From positions 3,103,609 through 3,167,608 of the forward strand of contig RPFO01000027.1 in the NCBI GenBank assembly GCA_009746045.1: a stretch of 64,000 bases of DNA. Direction: 5' to 3'. The stretch comes from Mesostigma viride (lineage: Eukaryota; Streptophyta; Mesostigmatophyceae; Mesostigmatales; Mesostigmataceae). Shown here piece by piece: positions 1 to 9,412 of this stretch (the first letter of the stretch is position 1; each line of letters starts with the position of its first letter). Under the pieces are notes generated by a model. It was not told where the DNA came from, did no database searches, and saw only the letters and a program-made list of their open reading frames with translations. A program made the translations under genes and the position numbers.

Positions 1-139
1 TAGATTAGACCGGTAAGACTGTTTGCACCCATGATCCCGCATCCATCCATCCATCCGTCGGGGTTAATGCTCCGTGACTCCCCAACGGGAGCACGAGTCT
101 AATTAATTAATTAATTAATTAATTAATTAATTAATTAAT
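1..139 (+). mobile_element. LINE 3' end with (TTAA)n tail
   Basis: This is the last ~100 bp of a LINE 3' UTR followed by a (TTAA)n tail at about 101-139. The same sequence occurs inverted at 5891-5995, including the ACCGGT region, a short ATCC run, the terminal hairpin and the tail. The rest of this copy lies left of the window. Beyond the tail the sequence is unrelated. Confidence 0.75.
78..91 (+). other. LINE 3' terminal hairpin (CTCCC-CAAC-GGGAG)
   Basis: A perfect 5-bp stem with a CAAC loop lies just before the TTAA tail. An alternative longer pairing, TGCTCC with GGAGCA, encloses it. The same hairpin position is seen in the other LINE copies of the window. Confidence 0.7.
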
Positions 140-1942
140 GTGCTGACCTTGTCGTATAGTAGCTGAGCCGGCGATACGGCTAAGCGCCGTGCGGCCCCAG
201 GTAGTAGAGGTCCAGCACCCCGACAATCGGCGGTCAGTGACCGACGCGCGCCGGCCCGGCCGGCCGGCAGCCGGGCTGATGATCGTCAGGCGGGCCGGGG
301 TCGTGTTCGTGGTGGCGGACTGAGAGCCGTGCCGAGGGGCTTGCCGGGTTATCAGCGACAGTCAGTGATCACGTCTGCATTAAAAAAGAGTGGCTGCCGT
401 GCCACCTCCTCGCTTGTAGTACAGTACACTCCGGCTTTCTGCAGGAAAGACCAGGCGCCCTGGCTTGAGCTTGTATAGAGTTACTGTACTGTATTGTACC
501 CCGTCCCGATATGCCGCGCTGCCAATACACCCGCCCCCCCCGGCCCCTCAGTTGCCTGTAAGAAAGGGGTCCGACCGGCAATCCAGGCCGGGACAGAATC
601 ACAATCCACATAAAGAATCTTACTACTGTGATTCGATTATACTAAGTTCTACTACATTCTACTACTATTATACTACATACTAGTAGAGGTCAAATCCAGG
701 GTCTCATGATCTTCAACCGACCTGAGAATCTTAGACATCAAAGGGGGGGTGTCCCAAGGGAGTCCACCTGCACGTCAATTCGCTGAAGCAGCGCAAAGCA
801 GTTCCCGATATCCAAGATCACTAGAATATCTCGCTCCACGGCAAAATGATTCTATCATCCAGTTAAAAGGAAAAAGGATGGATTCCGTCGCAGCTGCAGA
901 ATCTATCACGGAGCTTCATAAAACTCCGAAAGATTTCGTGGACAACAAGAATGGTTTCCAACTAGATGCCTTGTACCCGTGGCTGGAACGCGCCCAGACC
1001 CGCCTGTCAACGTCAGCTAATGCCAAGGTAATGGTCAGCACGCTCTTCAGCAGCGAGATTCGGTTATGCAATTTGGACCATTCGTCACAGATGGATTGTT
1101 TTGTGGCAGGACTTCGGCCGAGCCCACCAGCTGACGTCAAAGCATCGCCCCGTCGGAGATCTCTTGCCCTCTGGTTATCTTGTACTATCACAGTTATTGT
1201 AGACGCGGGAGCAGGATCTTCAGAGGGACGAGCGACGCGGCGCAGTTTACACTAGCGCCGCCGGCAATCAGGAACTGTCCAAGCGTGCGCTTTTATACGA
1301 AACCTTTTAGTATCATGCCGTGATACTCCGATACGCCAGAAAATATCCAGTGGCTGCCGTATCTGAGCAAGATGTCATCGGGGCCACTTGCCGCTTTTCT
1401 GCCACCGCGCCAGATCCCCGAAGAATAAAATCCAAGCGCTTAAATTCTAAGGCTATGTGCCACGTTCGACCTGAGTTGGATTGACATTCGAATGACATAA
1501 TAGACTGCGTCTGCGAGGCGCACGTGCTGACAGACTGCTGATGTCAGTTCTTCTGTCGAATCATCAACTTCTTTTCTGGCCGACTTGACCAGAAATACTT
1601 GCATCAGGGCTGTAAACTGAGCCGTTACGCCGCTTCAGGCCGCACACTGGCGCCCTGGAAAGTAGTTATGTAGCTGTAACGTCCAAGCTACTAGGCGATT
1701 CCATTTTATTCATCAGGAATGTAGCGCCGACAATTATTTTAGGGGAAACTTTGGCGCGGGCACGGGACTAGGTAGTCTACACGCGAGCAGCCCAAGCGCT
1801 AAAATCCCGTGCACACAATTTCGGGAGCCAGACACGAGCCTCCATCGCGCAGCCCCCAATTACGTGCTCTGCCGCCTTCCACACCTGCTCGTGCTCCACC
1901 AAGGCACGCCCGTGCGTCGAGCTGATTGCCAATTGAGCTGGC
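140..1942. other. Intergenic, no supported gene
   Basis: The stretch holds a GC-rich palindromic patch near 250-275, a TACTGTAC-type palindrome near 480-500 and a TCTACTA-rich stretch at 640-690. An open frame at 749-1255 (+, 168 codons) shows no recognisable domain. I treat it as unproven; it could be an upstream exon of the next gene. Confidence 0.4.
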
Positions 1943-2863
1943 ATGGCTCTTCGCCGGGTACTCCGCTCCTCCTCAACTGTCGCGGGAGACGGCACCGCCG
2001 CTCGCCTGTCCTCTGGCCGCAATGTTTCCAACCGGTGTAACAGCCGAGGAAATGTGGTCGGTGTGGGGCACTCGTCACGACAGCGTTCCACCGTGGACGC
2101 ATCGGGCCAGGTCGTGAAATTCCCCGTCAAAGATGGCGCTGCTCCACTCAGCAGCACCAATCCTCAGGTGGAGGAACGTTGGGGACGGGACACCGCTGCC
2201 AGACCGTCGGCTGCAAAGTCACGAAGTTCATTGGACGAGCGGACTGTCGTTGTAAAAAATGTGTCGTACGATATGTCGGAGGAGGCGATGGCTGAGGAGC
2301 TGAGGTCGCGCGGTTTTGTGCCCGACTCCATTTGCTACGCCTACGACACCGCCGGTGCTTTCCGCGGCACCGCATTTCTCAAATTTTCCACGGTCGAGGA
2401 GGCCGGTTGGATGGTGTCTGCGTGCCAAGGCATTGAAGTGTCGGGTCGGTGTTGGGCAGTAGAAGAATACGTCAAGGGCAGGCAGCCGGCGGCTGCCGAA
2501 AGCCGGCCCACGGCAGCCGCGGAGCCGACTTCAAAATTGTTCCGAAATAATTCGCCGACGAAGCCGACGGCGCCCCTGGATATGGCAGCCCAAGTCGCCG
2601 ATGCCGTCCGGGTCGCAGAGACAATTCTGGAGAGCATAAAATCAAGAGACTCGGAAAAGTCCAATTCCTCGACACCTCCCTCCCACGGATCGCCCGCGCA
2701 GCCTAGTAGCCCGTTCCAGCGGCCGAGCCGGTTCTCCACGCCCTCCAGCCAGACTTCAGGGAAGACGAGCTGTCCTCCATACACGCCGCCAAGGCAGCCG
2801 AGGGGCCCTAACGGCACCCTGGGCTTCCAATTCCCCCGCACCACTCCCGCAGTTGCGATGTAA
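1943..2863 (+). CDS. RRM protein with C-terminal SUZ-C motif, LARP6-like
   Basis: The predicted protein has 306 residues. An RNA recognition motif spans about residues 101-178, with RNP2 VVVKNV (102-107) and RNP1 FRGTAFLKF (140-148). The middle is Ser/Pro-rich and probably disordered. Near the C-terminus is RQPRGPNGTLGF (about 285-296), which matches the SUZ-C signature R-x-P-x-G-P-(D/N)-G-T-x-G-F. In known families an RRM followed by a terminal SUZ-C is typical of La-related protein 6, which binds structured mRNA in translational control. The La motif that normally precedes the RRM is not visible in the first 100 residues, nor clearly upstream. It may be in a missed exon or lost. The N-terminus is Arg/Ser-rich with few acids and could mimic an organelle transit peptide. 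The start is the first ATG of the frame. TGTAA at about 2941 and AATAAA at 3789-3794 are possible poly(A) signals. Confidence 0.75.
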   Translation: MALRRVLRSSSTVAGDGTAARLSSGRNVSNRCNSRGNVVGVGHSSRQRSTVDASGQVVKFPVKDGAAPLSSTNPQVEERWGRDTAARPSAAKSRSSLDERTVVVKNVSYDMSEEAMAEELRSRGFVPDSICYAYDTAGAFRGTAFLKFSTVEEAGWMVSACQGIEVSGRCWAVEEYVKGRQPAAAESRPTAAAEPTSKLFRNNSPTKPTAPLDMAAQVADAVRVAETILESIKSRDSEKSNSSTPPSHGSPAQPSSPFQRPSRFSTPSSQTSGKTSCPPYTPPRQPRGPNGTLGFQFPRTTPAVAM

Positions 2864-3357
2864 GCGTCGCGACTGTGGCGGAGCTGCCGCCCTGTTGTCC
2901 TATGGTGCCGATGCTGGTACCTACATTTTTTTTGCCTTGATGTAAATTAGCTGGTACCATTTGCACCATTCGCTGCAGCCTGTTTGCGGGCGCGCCTAGG
3001 CGCCCGTTGTGCGGCTGCCAGCATGTTCTAGCGTGCCCGAATGCTCCCGACAGCGACATGACTGTGGGTGAGCCGTTTCAGATGGCCGAGGCCGGGCCCA
3101 GCTGCCTCTTTAAGGTATTCCTGCTAAGATATTTTACCAGGGGAATCACACGAAAGAAAGAGCTAAACTCAGCTAGAGCTAAGCTAGAGCTGAGCAAAGC
3201 GGCTCTCTCGAAGGCCAATGTGGGACTCATGCTTGAGCCGCGGCCGTGGCGGCGGCTTGTAGGCCAGGTGACCATTTGTAACGTGCCACCTGTCGGCGGC
3301 CCGTCGTCCCCTCTGGAGAGCTGGCGATGCAACGCGTGTGCCGATGCGCCATGATTG

Positions 3358-3404
3358 ATTTGGATTTGGATTTGGACTTGGATTTGGATTTGGATTTGGA
3401 TTTG
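3358..3404. repeat. (TTTGGA)n hexamer microsatellite
   Basis: About eight copies of a TTTGGA hexamer occur here, one reading TTGGAC. No coding significance is apparent. Confidence 0.85.
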
Positions 3405-4117
3405 ATTGTGGTTTGATGTATTATTTTTTTTTAAACGCTGCCATGTGGCGGTCCCGTGGCGCACATGGGTGTATCCCTGACCTGCTGGGGTGCCTTGATT
3501 GAATCACATCCTGTGACGCACATGTGAGGCAAGAGAGTGAATCTTGCGAATTGCGTTGTGGATGCGCTGCTGAGAAGGGAGGCCAATGCATGGCAATCCA
3601 TCAATCCGCTGCATCAAGGGGCAGTGTGGGTCAGGTGACCTAAATAGGGCAGCCGATAGAGGTAGGTGATAGTTAGCGTGTAGCGGTTAGCGAAGGAAAC
3701 GAAGATCACGATTACATGTACATACGATACCCTATCTAAATTATATATTCATGATCTTCTTTTTTTTTTTGGCGATTTGTGGAATATCAATAAAGAATTG
3801 TCCAAAGCTATATTTCCAAGCCTGAGTGACTGAACAGCCAGCCAGAAACTGTGGTTGTGTTAACAACGAAAACTTGCAGTCGTAAAGGGTCTAAAAAGAA
3901 TGCATCAGACAACTACAGTCCTTCCACGGCGTTGGATCGCCATGCCTCCAGGAATAGTTGTCTCACGTAAGCATATTGGTGAGGCAACTAAGCGGATTAA
4001 TTAATTAATCCATCGGGGTTAATGGGGAGGGTCCCATGGAAATGCATCAAAAATGAAACTTCTAAATAACTGCAGAAATGCAATTGCCAACCACTGAATG
4101 ATGATTGGGCCGGGACT
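3405..4117. other. Intergenic with AATAAA and a TTAA remnant
   Basis: No gene is seen. An AATAAA lies at 3789-3794. A short TTAATTAATTAA at about 3996-4010 is followed by CCATCGGGGTTAATG, which resembles LINE 3' UTR sequence at 52-69. This suggests an eroded LINE end. Confidence 0.4.
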
Positions 4118-4848
4118 CTCGGCCAACGGCCAGGTCACGTGCTCCTCCAGCACTGCTCGTAGGTCATCCTTGCAGAGGCCGGGAGGGAGCCGATGTGGCT
4201 AGCTGCCGGCTGCATGCGCAGGCTGGGCTAGGTATACGTAGCGGAGCTTAGCGTTGATGCCCACAAGAGTTTGCCGGGAGGAGCTGCACAGGATAGCGAG
4301 GCGGTGGTGGAGCTCTGGCTTGCATGGCGAGGAAGCCCTCCAGGTCGGCGGCAAGGACATCTGGGCCCACCGGGCCCAAGGAGCTTGCGTTCTCGTGCTG
4401 AGAAATGCACTTTAGAAAAATTTTCGGCGCATTCTTCCGTGGTCAGCTGCAGCCAGCTGCTGAAAGAAAAGCGTTTGTAGTCTGGTAGGTACTGTCGCCA
4501 TTTGTTTTTGTCGTAGCATGGTTTAATTTAATTGGGCTCTGGCAAGGCGCTTGTTGATGGATTTGCTGGCGGTGGGTTTGCGGGCCCGGCCAGTCGACTG
4601 GGCAAGGACGATGGCGAGTGGGTTGGGCTGGGAGCTGGAAAGCTCCTTTTCCAGACCCCGTTTTCCTTTTCGAGTCGTCATAATAGCTGCTTGCCACGTG
4701 CGTAACTTTTCGATACTGCGTGTCAGCCGTAACCGATTATACTGGCGAGTGCGTCTGAAAAAGGGGCATCGAATGCAAGTGGTCTGACCGAATTTGGGGC
4801 TCAGACGCAAAAGATCTGAACTCCGCTGTCAGCCATACCGCCGTCAAT
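4118..4848 (-). mobile_element. ORF1-type LINE copy E (5' UTR and ORF1 N-terminal half)
   Basis: On the minus strand the copy begins with the duplicated motif GGCTGA(TT)GACGGCGG / ATGGCTGACAGCGG, then the TATAATCGGTTACGGCTGA box, then the start of ORF1 (about 4688 downward). It parallels 20115-20900 and 23032-22330. ORF1 is decayed (stops and indels) and is cut off at about 4118. The intact-looking 5' end sits directly against the (TTAA) tail of copy G, so E probably inserted into that tail. Confidence 0.75.
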
Positions 4849-4915
4849 CAGCCATCAATTAATTGATTAGGAACATAACTCCGTTTTCACCTTTGCGGCG
4901 TGCCAAATCAGAATA

Positions 4916-4929
4916 ACTCCGTTGGGAGT
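4916..4929 (-). other. LINE 3' terminal hairpin of copy G (ACTCC-CAAC-GGAGT)
   Basis: Read on the minus strand this is a perfect 5-bp stem with a CAAC loop. It is preceded by ATATGTGCTACATAT, as in copies F and the RT LINE. Confidence 0.7.
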
Positions 4930-4952
4930 ATATGTAGCACATATCCCATCGC

Positions 4953-5246
4953 GTGCGGGGTAAGGTAGGGGCGCCCAGGCTGCTCCTTCTCACCTTAAAG
5001 AACCCGGCGGACAAGATTTCTTTTCTCAGACGCCGCAAGCGGCTCGAGAAGACTCTCTTCACCCTTGACGACGACTTGACCCTGGCGCAGCAACAACGGC
5101 GACGGGAGCTATGGCCGACCTACCTCCAGCTCCGGCAGACCGAGGCGGGGCAGCCGGTGTACTGGAAGGGGGCGGCCATCTACGTCGGCCACAAGCCCTG
5201 GCAGGCGACCCCCGCGGCCCCAGCGACTCCAGACGCCCCAGTTTAG
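4953..5246 (+). pseudogene. LINE ORF1 C-terminal domain fragment
   Basis: There are 97 codons. The motif series LLLTL...F-LRRRKRLEK...TLDDDLTLAQQQRRRELWP matches the other ORF1 copies here. Its layout resembles the C-terminal region of L1-type ORF1 proteins, which bind RNA as trimers, where a D-L-(T/S) motif is followed by a Gln/Arg-rich helix. The fragment lacks the N-terminal coiled coil because the copy is truncated. It ends in an Ala/Pro-rich tail and a natural stop. Confidence 0.7.
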
Positions 5247-5420
5247 GGGAATACAGCAGTAGTAGTGTAGAATAGATAGACCGTGGCCATGTACATGTAC
5301 GCCTCCTACAGGCACTATATACCAGCTAAGCCACGCACATTATTTAACCATGTACATGCGTGCCTATGATGTGCCACACTCCAGATGATGCCTAGCTTTA
5401 TGTAGTTAAGCTGTGCCCAT

Positions 5421-5439
5421 GCAGAGAGCTGCTCTCTGC
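5421..5439 (+). other. Palindrome in LINE 3' UTR (GCAGAGAGC-T-GCTCTCTGC)
   Basis: This is a perfect 9-bp inverted repeat with a one-base centre. The equivalent site in copy D (43348-43366) differs at two paired positions, and both changes keep the pairing. Confidence 0.65.
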
Positions 5440-5655
5440 TGAGATGCCACGCTGTAGCTTTTGTATAGCTATGATGATCTTCCACCCCATGACAGGCTCC
5501 CCCTTAGCTGGGCATAGCTTGATAGATCATGGGGACGCAGGTGCCCTGGTGCATGCACCTAGAGCAAGTGTTGTTTACATTCCCACCCTTGCAGGAAGTA
5601 GCTTAGAATGTATTATAGGCCATATGCCCCTTCTCAAGGGCTATGTGCTACAGAT

Positions 5656-5669
5656 ACTCCCAACGGAGT
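5656..5669 (+). other. LINE 3' terminal hairpin of copy F (ACTCC-CAAC-GGAGT)
   Basis: A perfect 5-bp stem and a CAAC loop lie 11 bp before the TTAATTAATT tail. Confidence 0.7.
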
Positions 5670-5915
5670 TCTGTTCCTAGTTAATTAATTCCCAGAGAAG
5701 GGGAAATATGGCTTACATTCTAAGCTACTTCCTGCAAGGGTGGGAATGTAAACGACACTTGCTCTAGGTGCACCAAGGGCACCTGCACCCCCCAGAGTCT
5801 CGATCGAGCTCAACCCAACACTGAAAGGGGAGCCCGTCATACTTGTTGTCTCTTTGATACTGTAGGGGGGGAAGATCATCATGGCTATACAATTAATTAA
5901 TTAATTAGACTCGTG

Positions 5916-5929
5916 CTCCCGTTGGGGAG
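5916..5929 (-). other. LINE 3' terminal hairpin of copy H
   Basis: CTCCC-CAAC-GGGAG is read on the minus strand, directly followed by CACGAGTC and the TTAA tail. Confidence 0.65.
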
Positions 5930-6157
5930 TCACGGAGCATTAACCCTGATGGATGGATGGATGGGTGCAAACAGTCCTACCGGTCTAATCTATCTACATC
6001 GGCTACATACTACATCTATCTAACAGCATTCTAACTGCAACATCTATCTAGACAGCCTCAGGCTGCCCTAGGGGAGCTGGCTGGCGTGCCTCCCACGGGA
6101 TTGCACACGCGGGCGCTTCCCCACTGCGGGGGGGGGCTCGTTTTCCTCTATGACCTG

Positions 6158-6397
6158 CTAGGCCCACTTGGCCTTGTCCATCATCTTCTTCCAAATCACG
6201 GAGAGGCCTAGGCCCCCCATGTCCTCTACTAGCTGTTCTTTGAAGGTGCGGGCCTTGCGGCGTCTAACATCACTGGGCCCAGCCCACGTCAGGAGGTGCC
6301 GGCCAGGCTGGGCTGGTCGCAGTCCTGCGGGGGGGCCACGTGAGGTGTCTATACCTGGTTGGTGCGAGCTAGGTGCCCTACTAGCTGCAGGCGTCAT
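6158..6397 (-). pseudogene. Reverse transcriptase ORF C-terminal remnant
   Basis: This is a short remnant of the region after the RT domain, recognised only by similarity to the end of the RT ORF at 45830-46020. It has no catalytic motifs and is fragmentary. Confidence 0.55.
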
Positions 6398-6647
6398 TGC
6401 TTATTGCTATACAAGAGCTAGGGCATGGCGTCTCAGCAGAGAGTGACTCCCTAGCTCGATCAGCCATGGCGTTCTTGAAGGCATGGTCATCATGTGCAGC
6501 TACCTGCCATTCTCGGCGCATGTTGGTGCCGTACACGTCGGGGTCGATGAGGCGGTTGATGTCGTGGAGATGGAGGCCCAGACGTCTGTCGTAAAGCGAG
6601 GCGTAGTCCCCAAAGAAGAGGAAATTAATTAATTAATTAAACACGTG

Positions 6648-6661
6648 CTCCCGTTGGGTAG
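6648..6661 (-). other. LINE 3' terminal hairpin of copy A (one mismatch)
   Basis: On the minus strand the stem reads CTACC-CAAC-GGGAG with one mismatch. The enclosing GTGCTCC/GGAGCAC stem is perfect. Confidence 0.6.
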
Positions 6662-7048
6662 TCACGGAGCACCGAAGTGCTTTTAATCCCTGTGTGTGCA
6701 CTACAGGAGAAAGGGCAGAGACCCCCAGTCTCCTTCATGCCAAAGGCATGCCACAGCTGCATTCGGGCGCGCTAGCTAAAAGGACAGGCTGCCGATCCCG
6801 GATCCGGCAAACTGTGGGTGCAATAAGACCCATGTAAACGTGGCATAACAAGTAGCGTGGGCAAGCTAGTAATCTGAACATAGCCAGGGCGTAGCATGGC
6901 TGTACTAGGACTAGGCTAAGGCTATGGCTGGTTGTGTACCGTGCGTTGGCGGCACGTGACTAGGTATGTTGGCACAGCTAGGCAAACATTCTAAGCCGAA
7001 TGGCATGGCTGCCTTAGCGGCAGTGACTCCAATGGTTACAAGCTATAG

Positions 7049-8779
7049 GGCTGTTAAATCACCAAGAAAATGTCCTCAAATGAGGACATTTTCTAGCATG
7101 GATACCATTTGTAATAACTAACACATGTCAACACATCCATGGGTACGGCATGGAACCATGTTCATTTATGATATGTTCAAGAGTTGCAATGCTTAACATC
7201 CATGAAATATGCTCATTGTATAATTGTTTACGATTTATGAATGCAGGGGGGTCGCTACGCGAGTGACAAAATAGCACTCAAGTCAACAATATGCCAAGAA
7301 AGAAGGCATGGCCAGGTTTCGGCTGGTCCTGAAAATGCACCCAGGATGCCCACAACATGTCTATGTTACACCCTCGCATGCAGTCCTAGACCCTGCAGCC
7401 TGCCAGGGGGGGGCACAAAATGTAACTGGCAGCCAGGGACCATGGTGCAGGCCAAACAGCAGGTGTAAAGCTAGCTCACTCCAAAGAGTGAAATATGATG
7501 CAAATACTTGCCAAGGTTAGGTCCATGATCGTTAGTAGAGGCTCGGCTGCCACCACGGTGCTAAACCATCATGTTGAACCCTTACGTTATATATGAAACA
7601 TATACTGCAAAGAGGCACAAGTTGTAACACAAACACAATGTAAACATGACAAGCTCAAGTTTCTGAGCCAGTCTTGATCACTTGGACATGAGTTGAAGCA
7701 TTAGAAACATATGGGCAACATACCAGCAAGCCTTGAAAAACTTTTCAGCAACAAGGCAGTATATGTGTTGAATCAAACTACCACATCGCAATTAAGCACA
7801 GCGACTTCTACTTGCTGCTGTTTTGATAACGCAAGGCCGTTTACCTTTTCAGTGACGCAACGGGAAAAGAAAGTACCGCCCAGCAAACTTCCGTTATCCC
7901 CCGGACATAAACGTAATCAAAACCACGAAGTTGGGCATTGAAAGCAACCGGAATTATCACGTCTGCGAGAGTTATAGGTTACAATCCGCTTAACACGCTT
8001 ACTTAGAACGATGCGGTTGAGAATGACAGTCGGATCCTTGTTCTTTACGTGCGCCCAGGCCGCCAGCTGCGCGGGCCAGCTCAAGAAATATATTGTAAGG
8101 ACGGTGACGCGTGGGAAGCACCAAGCCTCGCGGCAAAAGAAAAATATGGCTCGCGCTCGCCCTGGTTTTCACCAGGCGCGACTGCGACATAACGACGAAA
8201 AAATAGAGACTCTTTGACGCATGCAACTGCCCAGGTCCCTCTTCTCCCCATGTCGCCCATAAGCCCAGAAGCGTACCATAACCCATACTCGCGATATCCG
8301 CAGCGCCTGGGCGGAAAAAGAAATTGTAAAACCGAACTGCGAACTGACCTATCATGCGATCTACGCCAGCTCTCAGATTTTCTTCAACAATGCCAAAATC
8401 CGTTCATGAACAAAATTTTCGACATATACAAAGCACCTGCACGTGAAGAATAGCATCTTCGAAATCACTAGATGACGATGTAAAATGCTGTCTTCGTCCG
8501 GGGCAAAATAATGCCCTATAACATTCAGGCAAGCCTCGGAACTGGCACGACCCCATAGCCGCCACTCGACAAAACACTCGATTGCATTGCGATGTTCTTG
8601 CTATTGTAGGTACTTTTCGTCGCCTCATATTTTCCAGGTACGGTCGACCCCTGTCGACCCCAGGGGCTTGGCGCGCTCAGTACCTATCCCAGTTTCGCGC
8701 CAAAACCCACCAAGTGACCCTAGGACGAAATTTGGCGCCAAAACCGCGCCCCTGACGGTCCCCCCCCGTCTCAAACGAG
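7049..8779. mobile_element. Unidentified 1.7-kb insertion in LINE copy A
   Basis: Sequence matching LINE B stops at about 7048 and resumes at about 8780, with a possible GG(G/A)CT duplication at the edges. A perfect hairpin (GAAAATGTCCTC...GAGGACATTTTC) lies near the left end at 7067-7094. The rest is of mixed base composition without a long ORF or recognised motif. Clear terminal repeats were not found, so the class is unknown. Confidence 0.5.
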
Positions 8780-9107
8780 GACTATGTATTCTATAGCCCG
8801 CTGGGGGCGTCCACATCTTGTGGTTGATCATCACGTCCCCGCCCCTCCAGAACACCTTTGGCTTCTGGGGGTCCTGCTTATGGCGGAGGTATTCCGGCCA
8901 CAGGTCGCGTCGCTGCTGTTGCTGAGCGGGGGTCAGGTCGTCATCCAGCGTCCAGGTGAGGTCGTGCAACCTCTTGCGACGAGAGAGGAACCGCTGCTTA
9001 TCCTCAGGGGAGAGGAAGGTGAGCAGGACTGGTGGGGTGGCCGCCTTGTCCCGTGAGTGGGGAAGGCGGTGGCACCCACGCAGTTCTACCTCACCTACCA
9101 GGCCCAT
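8780..9107 (-). pseudogene. ORF1 C-terminal domain of LINE copy A
   Basis: The frame carries LTFLSPEDKQRFLSRRKRL, TLDDDLTPAQQQQRRDLWP and ends near KMWTPPAG, nearly identical to copy B (21341-21655). The natural stop is lost, so the open frame continues into the 1.7-kb insertion. In family terms this is the RNA-binding C-terminal part of an L1-like ORF1 protein. Confidence 0.7.
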
Positions 9108-9260
9108 GAGGGTAAGAAGCTGGTTCTTGAGCTCGTCAGCAAGGGCTCAGGTTGACGTCTCACCTGGCTGCTGGGGGAAGCGACGTAGCACCACTCGGCT
9201 TTCGCGGCTAGCGCGGTCGGTGACCTCCCGTTGCTGGGCCTGGCGGTACGTGGTCCTCCA

Positions 9261-9265
9261 GCTCC
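9261..9265. repeat. Target-site duplication GCTCC, left of fold-back element
   Basis: GCTCC directly precedes the left TIR and GCTCC directly follows the right TIR (19961-19965). Both lie in ORF1 sequence of copy A. Confidence 0.6.
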
Positions 9266-9292
9266 CCCAAACACCCGTAGGTTTGGTAAATT
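9266..9292 (+). repeat. Left 27-bp terminal inverted repeat
   Basis: The repeat begins CCCAAACACCCGTAGGTTTG and is identical, inverted, to 19934-19960. Confidence 0.8.
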
Positions 9293-9412
9293 TGCATTTA
9301 CCAAAACCAAATTTTTTGAGATATGCGTTTTTTGGTCTTCCATGACGCATATGGTTGGAAAAAACACCAAAACAATGTTCTGACAAAAAAAATGTCATGG
9401 CTTGTGTCAGAA

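Larger units (their letters stand above)
4951..5690 (+). mobile_element. ORF1-type LINE copy F, 5'-truncated
   Basis: F contains the C-terminal part of ORF1 (4953-5246), a ~440-bp 3' UTR, the terminal hairpin and a short TTAATTAATT tail. No reverse transcriptase lies between ORF1 and the 3' UTR. The copy is inserted in inverted orientation into copy G, creating two ~200-bp inverted arms (about 5450-5640 against 5691-5884). Confidence 0.75.
4849..5884 (-). mobile_element. LINE copy G, 3' UTR only, split by copy F
   Basis: G is a minus-strand 3' UTR fragment in two parts, 5691-5884 and 4849-4950, with its tail at about 4849-4868. It is 5'-truncated exactly at the (TTAA)n tail of copy H (5891-5907). 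Copy F interrupts it. A TCCCA on each side of F may be a short target duplication, but this is weak. Confidence 0.65.
5885..6622 (-). mobile_element. RT-type LINE copy H, 5'-truncated
   Basis: H is a minus-strand copy with its tail at 5891-5907, a 3' UTR like 1-100, and the C-terminal end of an RT ORF (about 6158-6330). Residues GRHLLTWAGPSD...IWKKMMDKAKWA parallel GRHILTWPGPKD...LWTAMQDKTRWKK in the RT LINE at 43634-46213. A further open segment (6400-6600) beginning FLFFGDYASLYDRRLGLHLH is not identified. The 5' end abuts the tail of the large copy A. Confidence 0.65.

Noticed and set aside
5440-5884. A specific functional ~200-bp inverted repeat
   Set aside because: It is explained by insertion of LINE copy F into copy G in opposite orientation, which brings two copies of the same 3' UTR face to face.
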